From contig ML986674.1 in NCBI GenBank assembly GCA_010094045.1, forward strand, positions 4,369-68,368: a stretch of DNA of 64,000 nt. The letters are read 5' to 3'. Made by a program: the position numbers and the translations under genes. Below, one piece after another: positions 34,353 to 46,166 of the stretch (its first letter is position 1; each line of letters opens with the position of its first letter). The DNA comes from Lojkania enalia. Its lineage: Eukaryota > Ascomycota > Dothideomycetes > Pleosporales. The notes under the pieces were generated by a model, which worked only from the letters and a program-made list of their open reading frames with translations, ran no database searches and was not told where the DNA came from.

Positions 34353-35620
34353 CGCTGGGTACCACAGTAAGCGGCCGTCCAGAGAGTTGTCCATATCGCG
34401 CGTGGCTTTCTTTTTTAGCGCCCGCGTAAGAAACATGGCGAGAAACACGACTGAATTAATATAAAGGTGTTTGGGGTTCCGCGCTTCACCGAGCCTCTCG
34501 TCTGAAAGGCGCATCAATAGTGCACTACGCTTCCTCCATCCATCCTTTCACCATGTTGCAGGAGCCTAGCGCGCCAGAGTAGCTACACGAAGATAGCCTT
34601 CCCCAACGTTCATGCGTCCAAAGCTTCTTTGATTCTTCATACTGCCAAGCTAATATCATCTACCATTCCCTCTACTAGCCGCTCTCCTTCCCAAACGACC
34701 ACTTTCCACACTATCATTTCATGTTTCCCCTGTTACCTCCATCACCTGTCACACACCTCGCTAATCTTTCCGGGTATCTTTAAGGGTGATCCCGGGCGTG
34801 CATTCGTTTCCGACCAGTCAGAGCGTGTATACGCCACGTGAATGGCTTTCCTAAGCGCTGGGGAGTATCGATAATTGATTGAAGTCCATGCGTATAGCAA
34901 GGAAACTCTCAAAGCGACTAACAGAGTCGTAAAGGGGGGTATGTGAGGAGGACGATGATGGAGTGTATGCGGGAGACTCTATATTGTAAACGTCAGGCTA
35001 GCGATTCCTGTGGCTATTTTGGTCGAGTTTAAGCCTTTGAATTGTGCTTGGTGGTGTGCCTTGCAGGTGTAGATGAATGATGGAAGCCAGGGCCGCCATT
35101 TCTGCCCCACCTTAACTTCTGACTTTCACACTGCTGCTACACTTCACCTATCACTTTCCCATATCTTCTACTCATAAGATACTCCAATTTTCCTAATCAT
35201 CCTCCGCAATCCCGCCCGCAGCTGAAAAACCCCTGCGACCTCATGCACGCTTCCGAGGCGTATCGCGGCCGGTGAAGAACTGCCACGAGTACGGCAACGG
35301 CCATATTAGCCCTGCAACGTCATCCTGGGCAACATACAGATGCCTTTCATGGGCGCGACGGCCGTGACACCTTGAAATTAGTCCTCTGCACCCTTTTCAG
35401 AGTCCCCCGACTCTACACTTGGCGCGTCTGGACTTGGGAGCTCCAGCTTCGTGACCTCGACCGATCACGAATCCCGGAACATCGCTTGCTCGTCAATTGC
35501 TGACCACCACGATCCTTCATAATTTACCCGTCTGTAGACGCGCCACCACGGGAGCTTCCGTCTTCACGAATTTGAGGAGGCTGGGGGCATTGCTCCCGCC
35601 TAGCTTGCCGCACCGCAAAC
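34353..35620. other. Intergenic region between the transposon and BRO1
   Basis: About 1.27 kb without a supported gene. Pyrimidine-rich stretches near 35.1-35.5 kb fit a promoter and 5' leader for BRO1. Confidence 0.6.
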
Positions 35621-38600
35621 ATGGCCTCCGCGTTGTCGCCCATGATATCGTCGCCGCTCAAGCAGACCAACGAGATTGATTGGATATCCCCGTTGAAGGC
35701 ATACATTAGAGCCACTTATGGCGATGATCCCGAACGCTACTCGGAAGAATGCGCCACACTGAATCGGCTGAGACAGGATATGCGGGGTGCGGGGCGTGAT
35801 AGCGCTGCGGGCAGAGATTTGCTATACAGGTATTATGGACAGCTAGAACTGCTCGATCTGAGGTTCCCAGTTGATGAAAACCACATCAAGATACAATTTA
35901 CCTGGTAGGTTGCGACCTCTACTTCACGAGGGGGGAGAATCGTGGTAGATTGAGGCTCCGATTGCTGGACTAACAATGAGATTAGGTTCGATGCGTTCAC
36001 TCACAAACCAACGTCTCAATACTCGCTTGCGTATGAGAAAGCCTCGATAATATTCAACATTTCCGCCGTACTCTCTTGCCACGCTGCTCATCAGAATCGA
36101 CATGACGACACCGGGCTCAAGACCGCTTACCACTCTTTTCAAGCCTCCGCCGGCATGTTTACGTACATAAATGAGAACTTTCTTCACGCGCCGTCGGCCG
36201 ATTTGAGTAGGGAAACTGTGAAGACGCTGATAGCAATCATGTTGGCGCAGGGCCAGGAAGTCTTTCTGGAGAAACAGATCACGGATGGGAAGAAGGTTGG
36301 ATTGCTCGCGAAGCTAGCCAGTCAGGCAGCGTTTTTATATACCCAGGCGACCGAAGGCGTACAGGAAAATGTCACAAAAGCCATATTTGAGAAAGTCTGG
36401 TTGCTAGTTTGCCAGGTGGGTGGAAATGCAAAGTTCCGTCAGTAGCGGCTAATAAGATATCTAGATTAAAGCCAACTATATGGCTTCATTGGCCCAGTAC
36501 TATCAGGCTCTTGCAGATAACGATGCGAACTCGCATGGAGTGGCCATCTGTCGGCTGCAGGTCGCAGAAACCCACGCACGAGACGCGAACCGAATAGCGA
36601 ATGCTTTCCCTTCGTCTGTACCAATCAACTCGAATCTGGCTTCAGAGACCGGTTCGATTATGGCTGAGATGACCAAGCGGCATCTATTAAATGTTCAGGA
36701 AAGGCTGACCGAATTCATGAAGGATAATGACTTTATTTATCATCAGGGGGTTCCAAACGAAGCATCTCTAAATGCTATTCCAAAACTCCCAGCGGCGAAG
36801 GCAATACCTGTCAGTGAGCTATATCAGGGCCAAGATATTCAGCGAATCATTGGCCCGGATATTTTCCAGAAGATCGTGCCTATGGCTGTGACAGAGTCGG
36901 CAAGTTTGTACGATGAAGAAAAGGCTAAGTTGATCAGAGCAGAGAGTGAGAGAGTTGAAGTGGCCGACGATGAAATGGCTGCTAGTCTAGATTATCTCAA
37001 ATTGCCGGACAGCCTGAACATCCTGAAAGGAGGTATGGATCAGGAGATGACGGTAGACGACGATTTCCGGAAATGGTGTGAAGAGCTGGCGGGACACGCA
37101 CCGTTCATGACTGCGTTTGATCAATTAAACGATGATAAAGCAGAGATCTCAAATATGCTAGATGCCAGTATGAAACAGCTAGATATGGAAGAGAGTGTGT
37201 GCGAAAAGATGAGGTCCAAGTATGGAGCCGAGTGGACACAACAGCCCAGCTCGCGCTTAACCGCTACGCTACGTAGTGACATCAAAAATTACCGCGGGGC
37301 GATCGAGGAAGCAGGCGTGAGCGATGCACAGTTATACAGTACTTTCCGACAATTCGAGTCCGATTTCGACGAAATGAGGTCTGCCGGTGAGACGGATGAA
37401 GCAGATGTCTTGTATCAGCGAGCCATGATTAAGGCGGGAGCCTCAAAGGGCAAGAGTCCGCGTCTTGCAGAAGGCAATCTTTTGGATGAAGACTTCATTG
37501 ACGGTCCAAGTGTTCCGGACCAGATCGCCAACGTAGAGGAGCTAGTGAGGAAGTTGAATCTAGTCAAGAGGGAGCGGGGCCAGGTACTCAAGGATCTCAA
37601 AGACAAGGTAAGCGGTATATATGACCGCGATCGTGGATGATAATATTGACATACACTAGGTTCACTCCGACGACATATCTAACGTACTCATCCTCAACAA
37701 GAAGGCCATCGCAAATCAAGAGGCGCAGCTCTTCAAAGCCGAACTGGAGAAATTCCGGCCCCATCAAAACCGCATCCTACAAGCGAATCACAAACAAGCA
37801 TCTATCCTCAAAGAGCTCACACGCACATATTCCGACCTCCTAAAGGATCAGCGTGTCCGGTCCGAGCAGAACAAGTACGAAGCTTTCTCCAGGCAGCGTA
37901 ACGCAGTTATGACGAAGTACCGCCGCGTTTATCAATCTTTCAACGACCTCATTGCAGGTTTGATGCGTGCACAAGGTTTCTACTCTGAAATGAAGGAGAC
38001 TGTATCGTCCCTTCACAAGAATGTTGAGACCTTTGTGAACAACAGGCGTTCTGAGGGTGGTCAGTTACTGGGCAAGATCGAACAGAGCAAGAAAGAGGGC
38101 GCAGAACAGGAGAACCAGAGGCTCAGCGAGCTGATGGACCGTATGTCCATGGCACCGTCGGGCTCCCCAGTCTCTACAGGAAGTGGTAGCAAAAAACCAC
38201 CACCTCGGCCTGCGCCCCTGAGCTCAGCAAGCATGCAACAACCCTCCTATCTCTCTTCAACCTCTCAACATCCAGGACCCTATAATCCCGCTGCTTCACC
38301 CCCCGTCACACCCCGATACCCTATCACTACCGCGCCAGGCCAGCAGCAGTATATGTCCCCCGGTCAACAACCATATCAGTCCCAGAACGGCTTCGGAAAC
38401 CAGCCTCCTCCTCGCCGCGAATCTTACGCCTCGCAAACGGGGCTCTACAACCCCACCCAGTACAACCCCGTCTCCCCGCCTGCCCACCAACAGTACTTCT
38501 CCCCCCCACCGACCCAGCAACAGCATCAACCCTGGGGCCAGCCTCCTCAGTCTGCGGCCCAGAGCTTTTTGCCCCAGGGCTATGTGCCTCCGCCCCCGCC

Positions 38601-38790
38601 GCCCGGGCCGCCCCCGAGCCAGAATGTCGAGTATGGGCAGTTTGGTGGCGCGTATCCGAGTGGGCCGGGGGGGTATGCGAGTGCGGGCCATAGGGGGAGT
38701 CAGGGTCAGGGTCAGCAGCAGCAGCAGCAGCAGCAACAGCAACAGCAGCAGCGAGGGGACCCATGGGCGGGACTTAGTGGGTGGAAGTAG
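35621..38790 (+). CDS. BRO1: BRO1-domain vacuolar protein-sorting protein (ESCRT, ALIX-like)
   Basis: Four exons: 35621-35904, 35986-36415, 36465-37607 and 37660-38790, about 995 aa. The donors are GTAGGT, GTGGGT and GTAAGC; acceptors ATTAG, TCTAG and ACTAG. Junctions read IQFTWFDAFTHKPT, LLVCQIKANYMASL and LKDLKDKVHSDDIS. Residues 1 to about 385 are the BRO1 domain (SPLKQTNEIDWISPLKAYI, TYGDDPERYSEECATLNRL, KLASQAAFLYTQA), which binds the ESCRT-III subunit Snf7. A coiled V-shaped domain (about 400-750) follows, then a Pro/Gln-rich tail with polyproline (YVPPPPPPGPPP) and a polyglutamine run near the end. In yeast Bro1 recruits the deubiquitinase Doa4 to endosomes before cargo enters multivesicular bodies. 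It is not the pH-signalling paralogue PalA/Rim20, whose N-terminus differs. Confidence 0.93.
38711..38750 (+). repeat. CAG/CAA microsatellite coding polyglutamine in BRO1
   Basis: A run of CAG with interspersed CAA codons encodes about 13 Gln near the BRO1 C-terminus, preceded by GGTCAG repeats. Length is likely to vary between strains. Confidence 0.85.
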
Positions 38791-39405
38791 GCTTCGTGTA
38801 GATGGCGGTTTTTTTGCCCTCAATGCTGTTTGCAGATTCAGTTTAGCTGAATATACGTTGAGTGGTTTGGAGGTAGAAGTGGGACGAGTGGTGGTATACA
38901 CATCATGGCAAGGTGTTTGGGGTGTTTTTATTTTTCAGCTTTTCATCTTTTTCTTTCTTCTTTGCCTTTTTATTTTTTTTTTATTTTTTTGGCATGGAGG
39001 AGACGGGGTGGAAAGTAGAGGGGAGAAGGATGCAGATGGTGGCGTGTATATGCTACTAGAATGAATAAATACCCTTTATGATGCTTACGTAGCCTTTTAG
39101 ATGGGGTGGACAGGTAAGGTGCTATGTGAAGTATATTGTGTCGGCTTCGGATGATTTTTGCTGTATCGTGGCGGACCTGAGGGGTTCTGGGGTAGGGGAG
39201 TACGATATGCGGGCCTTGATGTGGATTTTGCTCTGTGTCATGACAAAATTAAGGACATCTAGGGTTAGGTACATACTTTTCTTTTCCTTTTTTTTTTTTT
39301 TTTTGGCATTAGGTGTATATTTCTCTGGAGAGGAGCGTAAGGAAAGAAGAAGGCTGGGAAGAAGGATGTGCGTGCTTTGGGCTGGCTTTATGGTATTGAG
39401 AGATT

Positions 39406-39717
39406 TGCGGTCTTGCTTATTCCGTGGCTGGATATACTTGGACACAAGACAAGTTGATGTTTCCCATGTGCGTACGTCCGATTCTAATTGTCGAGGAGAG
39501 GTATTAATCTATGCACTGGCCTGGTTGAACACAGGCCACCGCTGTAGAGCAGGAAGTGCATCCAGAGCACCATTCGAGCTGTACAATATTCATAGCTTCT
39601 CCACAACATCTAGACGTCGCAGAACCTCTAGCCGAAGGGCTTCGAGTCGGCTCGACAATCGATTGGGGCGTCATTACTTGTTCCACAACGCAAGACTTCA
39701 AAATGGGCTGTGGATGA
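39406..39717 (+). pseudogene. Coding-like two-exon fragment of unknown identity
   Basis: Segment 39406-39471 reads CGLAYSVAGYTWTQDKLM then FPMC, followed by a GTACGT donor. An acceptor CACAG at 39530-39534 opens a phase-0 frame of 60 codons to TGA at 39715-39717, reading TAVEQEVHPEHHSSCTIF and QHLDVAEPLAEGLRVGSTID and ending TTQDFKMGCG. Codon use and composition look like a real protein, but upstream the frame is closed by TGA with no start, so this would be a 5'-truncated remnant or a gene with a small unseen first exon. I recognise no family. Confidence 0.3.
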
Positions 39718-42700
39718 ATCTAGTATTAGAATCTGCCAGACTGGTATGTATGTGTTGCTCCAAATTTCGATGAACCGAACGTTCAGGCTTCGACACACCC
39801 GAAGGAGGTTTTTGGATGAGAATGATGTCGAGGTTCGTAGGGACTCAGCTCTCTCACGGATGGCTTGCGAGGCCGAGGTTATTCGCCGTTGACGGCCAGG
39901 GAGAAAGATTCCAAACTAGAGAGTTCAGGACGGAGATCTACTTCAGGTATTAGGAGGACTACAATCCGGTCAGCATAACAAAACGAGGCAACACATGACC
40001 TCAGGATAAACTTCGGCTGTAGAAAACACGAGCCCGTGTATCCGAAACGCCCTGTTTATATAAAACGGTAACTCGTATTTTATAATCCTGCGTTTTGCTA
40101 GTACGGAGATTTGTAGTGGGTGTGAGGGCATTTTCGAGTGGGTCACTTGTTTCTCAGATCGCTTCTAAAGTAGGGAGGTGAGAGCACGGTCCGCTTAGGC
40201 GTTAGAACAAACTAAGTGAAGATCGTGGGGTTACGAAAGATCGCGTCTTCCCTCGTCCCTGTTCTTTGCTGCTATGCTCTTAAGCTAGCCACGCACCGTT
40301 GCTGTCTGAAGAGCCTATGCTCTACTAGCATCGCTAGGAAGGAGATTTGATAATATGGAGAACCCGGACGCCGGATGTGTATGCAGCGGATATGCAGGTT
40401 CATGAGCTCGTGACGTTTGAAAATGCGACCTAGGTAGTACAGAGTAAGCATCAAAGTTGATTCTGTGAGCTGTGCAGCTGTGAGGCCAAAAAAAGAAAAA
40501 AAAATTGGGGTCATATAGTTAATCAAGAATCATGGGATCTTGTCTGTAAACCCGGTTCTAAGCTCGAAGCACCACTAGGAGAAATCCACGTCAGAGCCTG
40601 AATAGAAGTACGACTTGGTGGAATTCACCACCACAGTTGAGATAACAGAATAGTGAGAAACAAAACATGCAGACAAGCTGGACTTGATGCACAGCCGTGG
40701 AACATTGTTTCCCGAGACCTTGCTGAAATCCTGTCAAGGGACTAGGAAGAGACATGAAGGGTATGCAGTTGCCGCCGCAATAAATGGTCTGATGAACAAG
40801 TCCATTCCTTCTCGGTACTATCGGGAGGCGAAAGCGTATCGCTCGGGCAAGAAGACGTTGTGCGCTGACTTGTCGAGGAAGGGGGTTCCGACTCAGCGCT
40901 TAGGGGCATCCGATCAGCGCTCCTCTTCAAGCAAGATGCAGAGTCAGCTTAAGCCTTCCCACTCAGCGGCCCGAGGGTATGACACTACCTTGATGTACGG
41001 CTTAGGGGTGGCATATCTGTGCTCTCCCCCAACACTTTCGATGAAGGCAAATGTCAAACTTAGAGGACGATTTGAAGCTCCCCCCCCCCCTACCATTAGT
41101 GGAAGGTAGAAATGTCACCATTCGACGTTGCGCTATGAGATGCCACTGACAGGAAGGCTGCTAGGGGAAGCGAGATAGCCGTGTGGCCGGTAGTGGATCG
41201 ATGGTGCTTGACACTGTTTGTATGCCACCGATCTGGTGAAAAACGCTTTACGACGCCCCTCACCCACACGTAGAGCATTCTCTTCGCTACAATTTGCCAC
41301 GAAAGGGAGTTGACGCCAAGATGAAGACTTGGTAGTCGCCGTTCATCAAACCCTGGGCTGGCCAAAGCGCAGCCGTAAAACTTGGTAAGGCGGGTAGCCG
41401 GAGGCTCGTGGGCGCCACACACGCCGGGATGTTGTGGCAGTCCTCCACGTTGATGCATTACGAAGCCACGATGATTGCCCCTGTGTAGATCGAGGAGTTG
41501 GAAATTGCTTTTAGAGGAGATTATTTTTTTTTTTTTTTTTTTTTTTGGCTGCCTTTCAATAAGAGCTGGCCGGAGACATGTTCACGGTATCTGTGTGTCA
41601 GATTTTGATAAGTAGACCGACGGTCGAAATGACATATGCGATTCAGATAAATGAGCGATCAGGCTGGATACAGTATGAATGCTTTCCGGTGAGGTCGTGT
41701 TCGGCAGGTTCCGACGGAAGCAAGGAGTGCGCGGTAAAGATAAATTGGTTTGCTTTTTGGTGTGCTTCAGCTGTATGTCCTGCAGGTTTCAGACCCCAAG
41801 AAGCTCTATACTTCACTAAGTATTACTCTATTATTTGTGTCGTTCCCAGAACAGGGGACATCCGATAGATACATACAAACGGTATCGTGTCGTCCCCAAT
41901 TTGGTGGACCATATTCAAGATAGCTATATCTGAGCGTGCTGCGCCACGGAGCTGTAAACCTAACACGAAGACAAGACTGGACTAGCCACTAGGTGAAGAA
42001 AGTATGTTTCTTGGTGGATCAAAGATGATTCTCATCGCCTCATCCGGTCGGCTTCGTGATAGTTGCCACGAGGGCGGCTGGGTGCTGGCGGGGATTGGCG
42101 GTCCCCGGAGTGAAAGAATAGCCGCGGTTCGCTGGCCCCAAAGTCCAAGATAGCGTGTGCGTGATAGAAGTGACTGAAAACGGGAATTGGCCTTGCATTA
42201 GCCTTGGGCTGGCGCGTACACTTGCCCGATGCCATCTCAAACAGGAACTGGGCGTGGTGCAAGATTGGACCCCCATGGTCTGTCTGCAGCAGCCTCGTGG
42301 TGTGGCAGAGTGGCAGCCATGCGAGGCTGATGATATTGGTGACATATGGTTCTGTGGCGCTATCTCAAGGGCCGGTGTGCAGCAAAAGATGGGGGGCACG
42401 TCTTACAGGGGACGGCAGCGGGATGGATGACGGATGACGGATGATGGAAGATTGGGGGTCCCGTGCTGGTGGAAAAGGGCATCTCGGGCCAAGCAACTCC
42501 GGACCGATCGACATTTGTCGGGAGTCCGCTGGATGCAGGGCTACTCGCCGTCTGCATCAGTTTGCAAGAATAGCGTCGTCCGCTCGTAAAGATGCCGGCA
42601 GCTCTGGCCGTCTGCTGCAGAGCCTTTCTGCAGGTCCAGATAGAGTTGGGAGGCCTCAGCCGCCGGCCGCAGGTTTATGGATTTGCGGATGTCATAGTTA

Positions 42701-43701
42701 TCGGGGAGGCTGAAGGCTCCCAACAACCGGGTCCACGCGAGACCCAGCGCAAATCATATTAGGATTCCCATAAGCAATAATACAGGATGGGAGGGCGGGC
42801 GCGCTGCACGGCTGGAACGGGGCGGTGGTCGCATCTCCAGCTTGCTGCTGGGCAGCCACCCGCGGGAAGCGACGTGTGCTAGGTCCACATGTGGACGTCG
42901 ATAGTGCTGGACCGGCGGCGGACAAGACTCAGGGACGTGGGCCATGGGGGGCTAGGAGGTATGTATGTACCGTGGTAGGAGGCGCTGGGCACTGAGAGCT
43001 GGGAGCTGGGCGCTGTGATGAAAGAAGGTTTTCCGGGGCATTGGAAAGACGGGCATGGATGCAGCGCCCTTAGTAGAGGCGACGGGGGGATGGTTAAGCT
43101 TGTTGGCTCAGGGCAGCGCGAGGCCTGGTCAAGAAGACGCCATCGGTCGATCCAGCCATACCCATTCTGGCTGCTCAGTATGGGCCGTAATTGGTGGGAG
43201 CCCAGCTATCAGACGACGCACGCGTTTGGGGTTGGGTGGGTGTGTGAAGCAGACCATCGTGGCAAGGTATCTGAGTCTCCGGCACGCGCTGCCCTGCCCG
43301 CTAGGGTTGGCCCACGGCCCAAGAAGTGTCAGTATCCTGGCCGCCTGTCTGGCTTGGGGTGGGCAAATAATGGGATGTGACCGGCTCGTGCGCAGATGTG
43401 ATGAGGGCGGAGGCGGGGGGTTGGCAGAGGGCGCAGAAGCAGACACTCCCAGGCCGGCGAGGTGCAGGTGTGATATCCATCAGATTTGCAGGCCAGAATG
43501 GACAGCTCCCACCCAGGCCTGTGGCCTGTGTCCTGTGTCCTGTGTCCCGAGACCCACGTTGCACGTTGCACAGCCAAAGCAGAGCACAGAGAGAGAGAGC
43601 CGTCCGTTCCATCTTGACAGTCTGAGTGTCCGTCTTTGCCCGCTTCAAATCAGCACGCTGGGCTCCAGCATTGCCGCCGTTTAGCCCCCAGGCGCCTAGC
43701 C

Positions 43702-43742
43702 ACTGCTACTACTGCTGCTGCTACTGCTGCTACTGCTGCTGC
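43702..43742 (+). repeat. CTG/CTA trinucleotide repeat in the upstream region
   Basis: About thirteen units of ACTGCT/GCTGCT with ACT interruptions, about 1.3 kb before the Zn2Cys6 start codon. It is probably in the promoter or leader. Confidence 0.85.
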
Positions 43743-45026
43743 CACCGCAGGCACGCGCTGGCGGGCAATTCTTGACTACTCTTCACACATGAATAATGCT
43801 CGCGCTCCAACCTCGGCGTCGGGTAATGCAATCACGTCTTCCAGCAGGCCTCACCACCAACCACCCCTCCCCCCGGTCTGTCTGCTGTCCGTCCAGCAGC
43901 AACATGAACGCTAGCCAGAGTTGCTCCCAGCTACAGCTCCCCCATTCCCATTGCCGTCTGCACAGCTCCCGGGATGGTGATCTTCGCGGGTTTTGGCCCA
44001 TCGCGCTGCTATTCTGGGCAGATTGAACAACCCCAGTCGCAATAGCAGGGCATCCCTCTCCTTAGCCCGCCGGCCCAGCGATCCCAGGGGTTCCAATCCA
44101 CACGGGCCATGGTCCCAACCTCACATCTCAGACGGCATCTTGCGCTCTGCCAGTGCCCAGGTCCCCCGCCGCCCAGTGCGCCGCCTCTCCCACTCCCTAG
44201 TCCCATTGGCACAGATCTCCAGTGAACTTCCCACCGGCGCCGTCCTATAGAAACATGTTTCTTCTGCCTAGCTATCCCTTAACCTCGCTGTCTTCGCAGA
44301 GTCTGCATCGGAGGCCAATTGTCGGCCGTAGCCAGAACCCCCATATTCCAGGCATCTCCCGAAGGGGATAGCCCTCCTTTCCCCATCTAGATCACCCCAA
44401 CCGCATCAGCCCCTCGAGCGCCGCGTGGTGGACTGCTTTAGGGTGTGGCATCATTTCCTTGCAGCCTCCCTCACGCTCATCAACGCCCAGGGCCTAGTTG
44501 CCGCTCCTAGTCGGGTCCATCAGCGGCTTGACATATGGTACGTGCTCCCCTCCTTTCGTATATCTCAGACGGACATCTATATCCACTTCGTGCCCACGTC
44601 ATTTTGAGATATTCCCTTCCTTTTATATACCCTCGCCTCTGTCCCACATGACCATTCCCCATCCTCTGCCCGGAAGCGACCTTGTGACTCCTGCTGCCTT
44701 CACTTCGGGTCTACGCCAATTCTGACAGTTCGCCCGTTGACGCCTCGCCCGATCCATCGTCTGCGGATCATCATTTTCCAGTGGCCGCTTACCCCTCCTG
44801 GCTCTGCTGTGTCCTGTTGGAGTCGGTTGTACAGTTTACTGGCTCCTCTAGCGTGGCCCTCATCAAGACTCAGGTCTGCCCAGGTACACCTCCCTACTAT
44901 ATTTCCCCGACAAAGACCCAGCACTCCGGTTGAATTCCAGCCTTTCGTCCCCTCCCTTCCCTTTGATCCCATGCTGAACTTGCATACAGGCTCTCGAGGC
45001 TAGAGGGTGCCTCTGCTTTTTGAAAG

Positions 45027-46116
45027 ATGGCGACCCACTCCGCCGCTGGTGACGGGACACCTGCGACAAACAGTTCCGGCGCCGCGACAAACCCAAAGAT
45101 GAGGAAAAGGACTAAAACTGGATGTCTAACATGTCGAAAACGGCGCATCAAATGTGGAGAGGAACGTCCGACATGTGCCAACTGTATCAAGTCCAAGCGA
45201 CAGTGCGAAGGCTACAATCAGCGAGTTATCTTTAAACCGCCCATCGGAGACTGGCCAAACCACCAGGGCGTTGTGGTTCAATATCACAGCTCACTGCTAC
45301 CTGGGGCTCGGGTTCCAGGATCATCGCAAGCGCAGCAGGAAAGTACATTGTCGTCAATACAGCCGAGACCAGGACAGTTTGACTTTTCAAAAATGGACAC
45401 CAGGCCTGTCCCTAGTATAGACCATTCCAACGCTCTGAACACCCAACAGGCATTCACCCATCAGTTCAGCCAGGACACAAACTACCAGCAACCCCTCCGG
45501 TCGCCTCACCACCAACCGGCCCTCCATTCTCCACATCACCAACCTCCGACGCCCACCAGTGCCACTTCGTATTTCCCGCAGCAGTCTCCTATACATGCGA
45601 GTTTTCAATCGCAACAATATCCGAACGAACAGAATGCTCGTTATTCGATGCACCAGCAATACCCCCAAGGAGGCAGCTATGAGACAGGAATCGACCAAAG
45701 GCCTGTCATCACCGATGCATCTCACCCCACTGTGTCTCAAGCGTATCAGGAGCTGGCAGTATACCATCCACAAGGCGGTGGTGGCATCTCCGAGGAGCAG
45801 AATCCTTACCTTCTGTCATCGGCTGCGCCGTCACGGATGAACGAATACCCGCAGTACTCGGAGACTAGACCCTCTTTGAATCGATATGGCAGCAACACTC
45901 AGGTTACAGTCTCACAATCACAGCTCAGCCCAGTTAATCTAGGCTCAGCGGTGTCGTATGCACCATCACACACCATTCCTCACACTGATCATACACACTC
46001 TAGTTTTCAAACCGTTCAGATACCCCCACATGATGTTAGTCCAGATGTAAAATATGTGCCTCAGCATGCTGTTCTTGGTATGTCTCGTGTTTAGTTGAAC
46101 ATACTCGTATATCTTA

Positions 46117-46166
<50 letters not shown>

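Larger units (their letters stand above)
38791..45026. other. 6.2-kb gene-poor region upstream of the Zn2Cys6 regulator
   Basis: No complete gene. It contains poly-T tracts (about 39290-39305 and 41524-41546) and a C tract (about 41082-41092). The part from about 42.0 to 45.0 kb is GC-richer and pyrimidine-rich near the gene, as expected of a long promoter and 5' leader of a fungal regulator. Frames on both strands here (for example 42040-42399 -, 43055-43684 +) overlap each other in every frame, a sign of base composition rather than coding. A coding-like fragment at 39.4-39.7 kb is listed separately. Confidence 0.5.

Noticed and set aside
35621..38790. PalA/Rim20 pH-signalling protein instead of BRO1
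   Set aside because: The N-terminus (SPLKQTNEIDWISPLK), the length near 1000 aa and the Pro/Gln tail fit BRO1 rather than PalA.
40684..41109. 141-codon + frame
   Set aside because: Peptide looks random and other frames on both strands are similarly open.
43055..43684. 209-codon + frame with several overlapping frames on both strands
   Set aside because: GC-rich composition keeps all frames open; no family resemblance.
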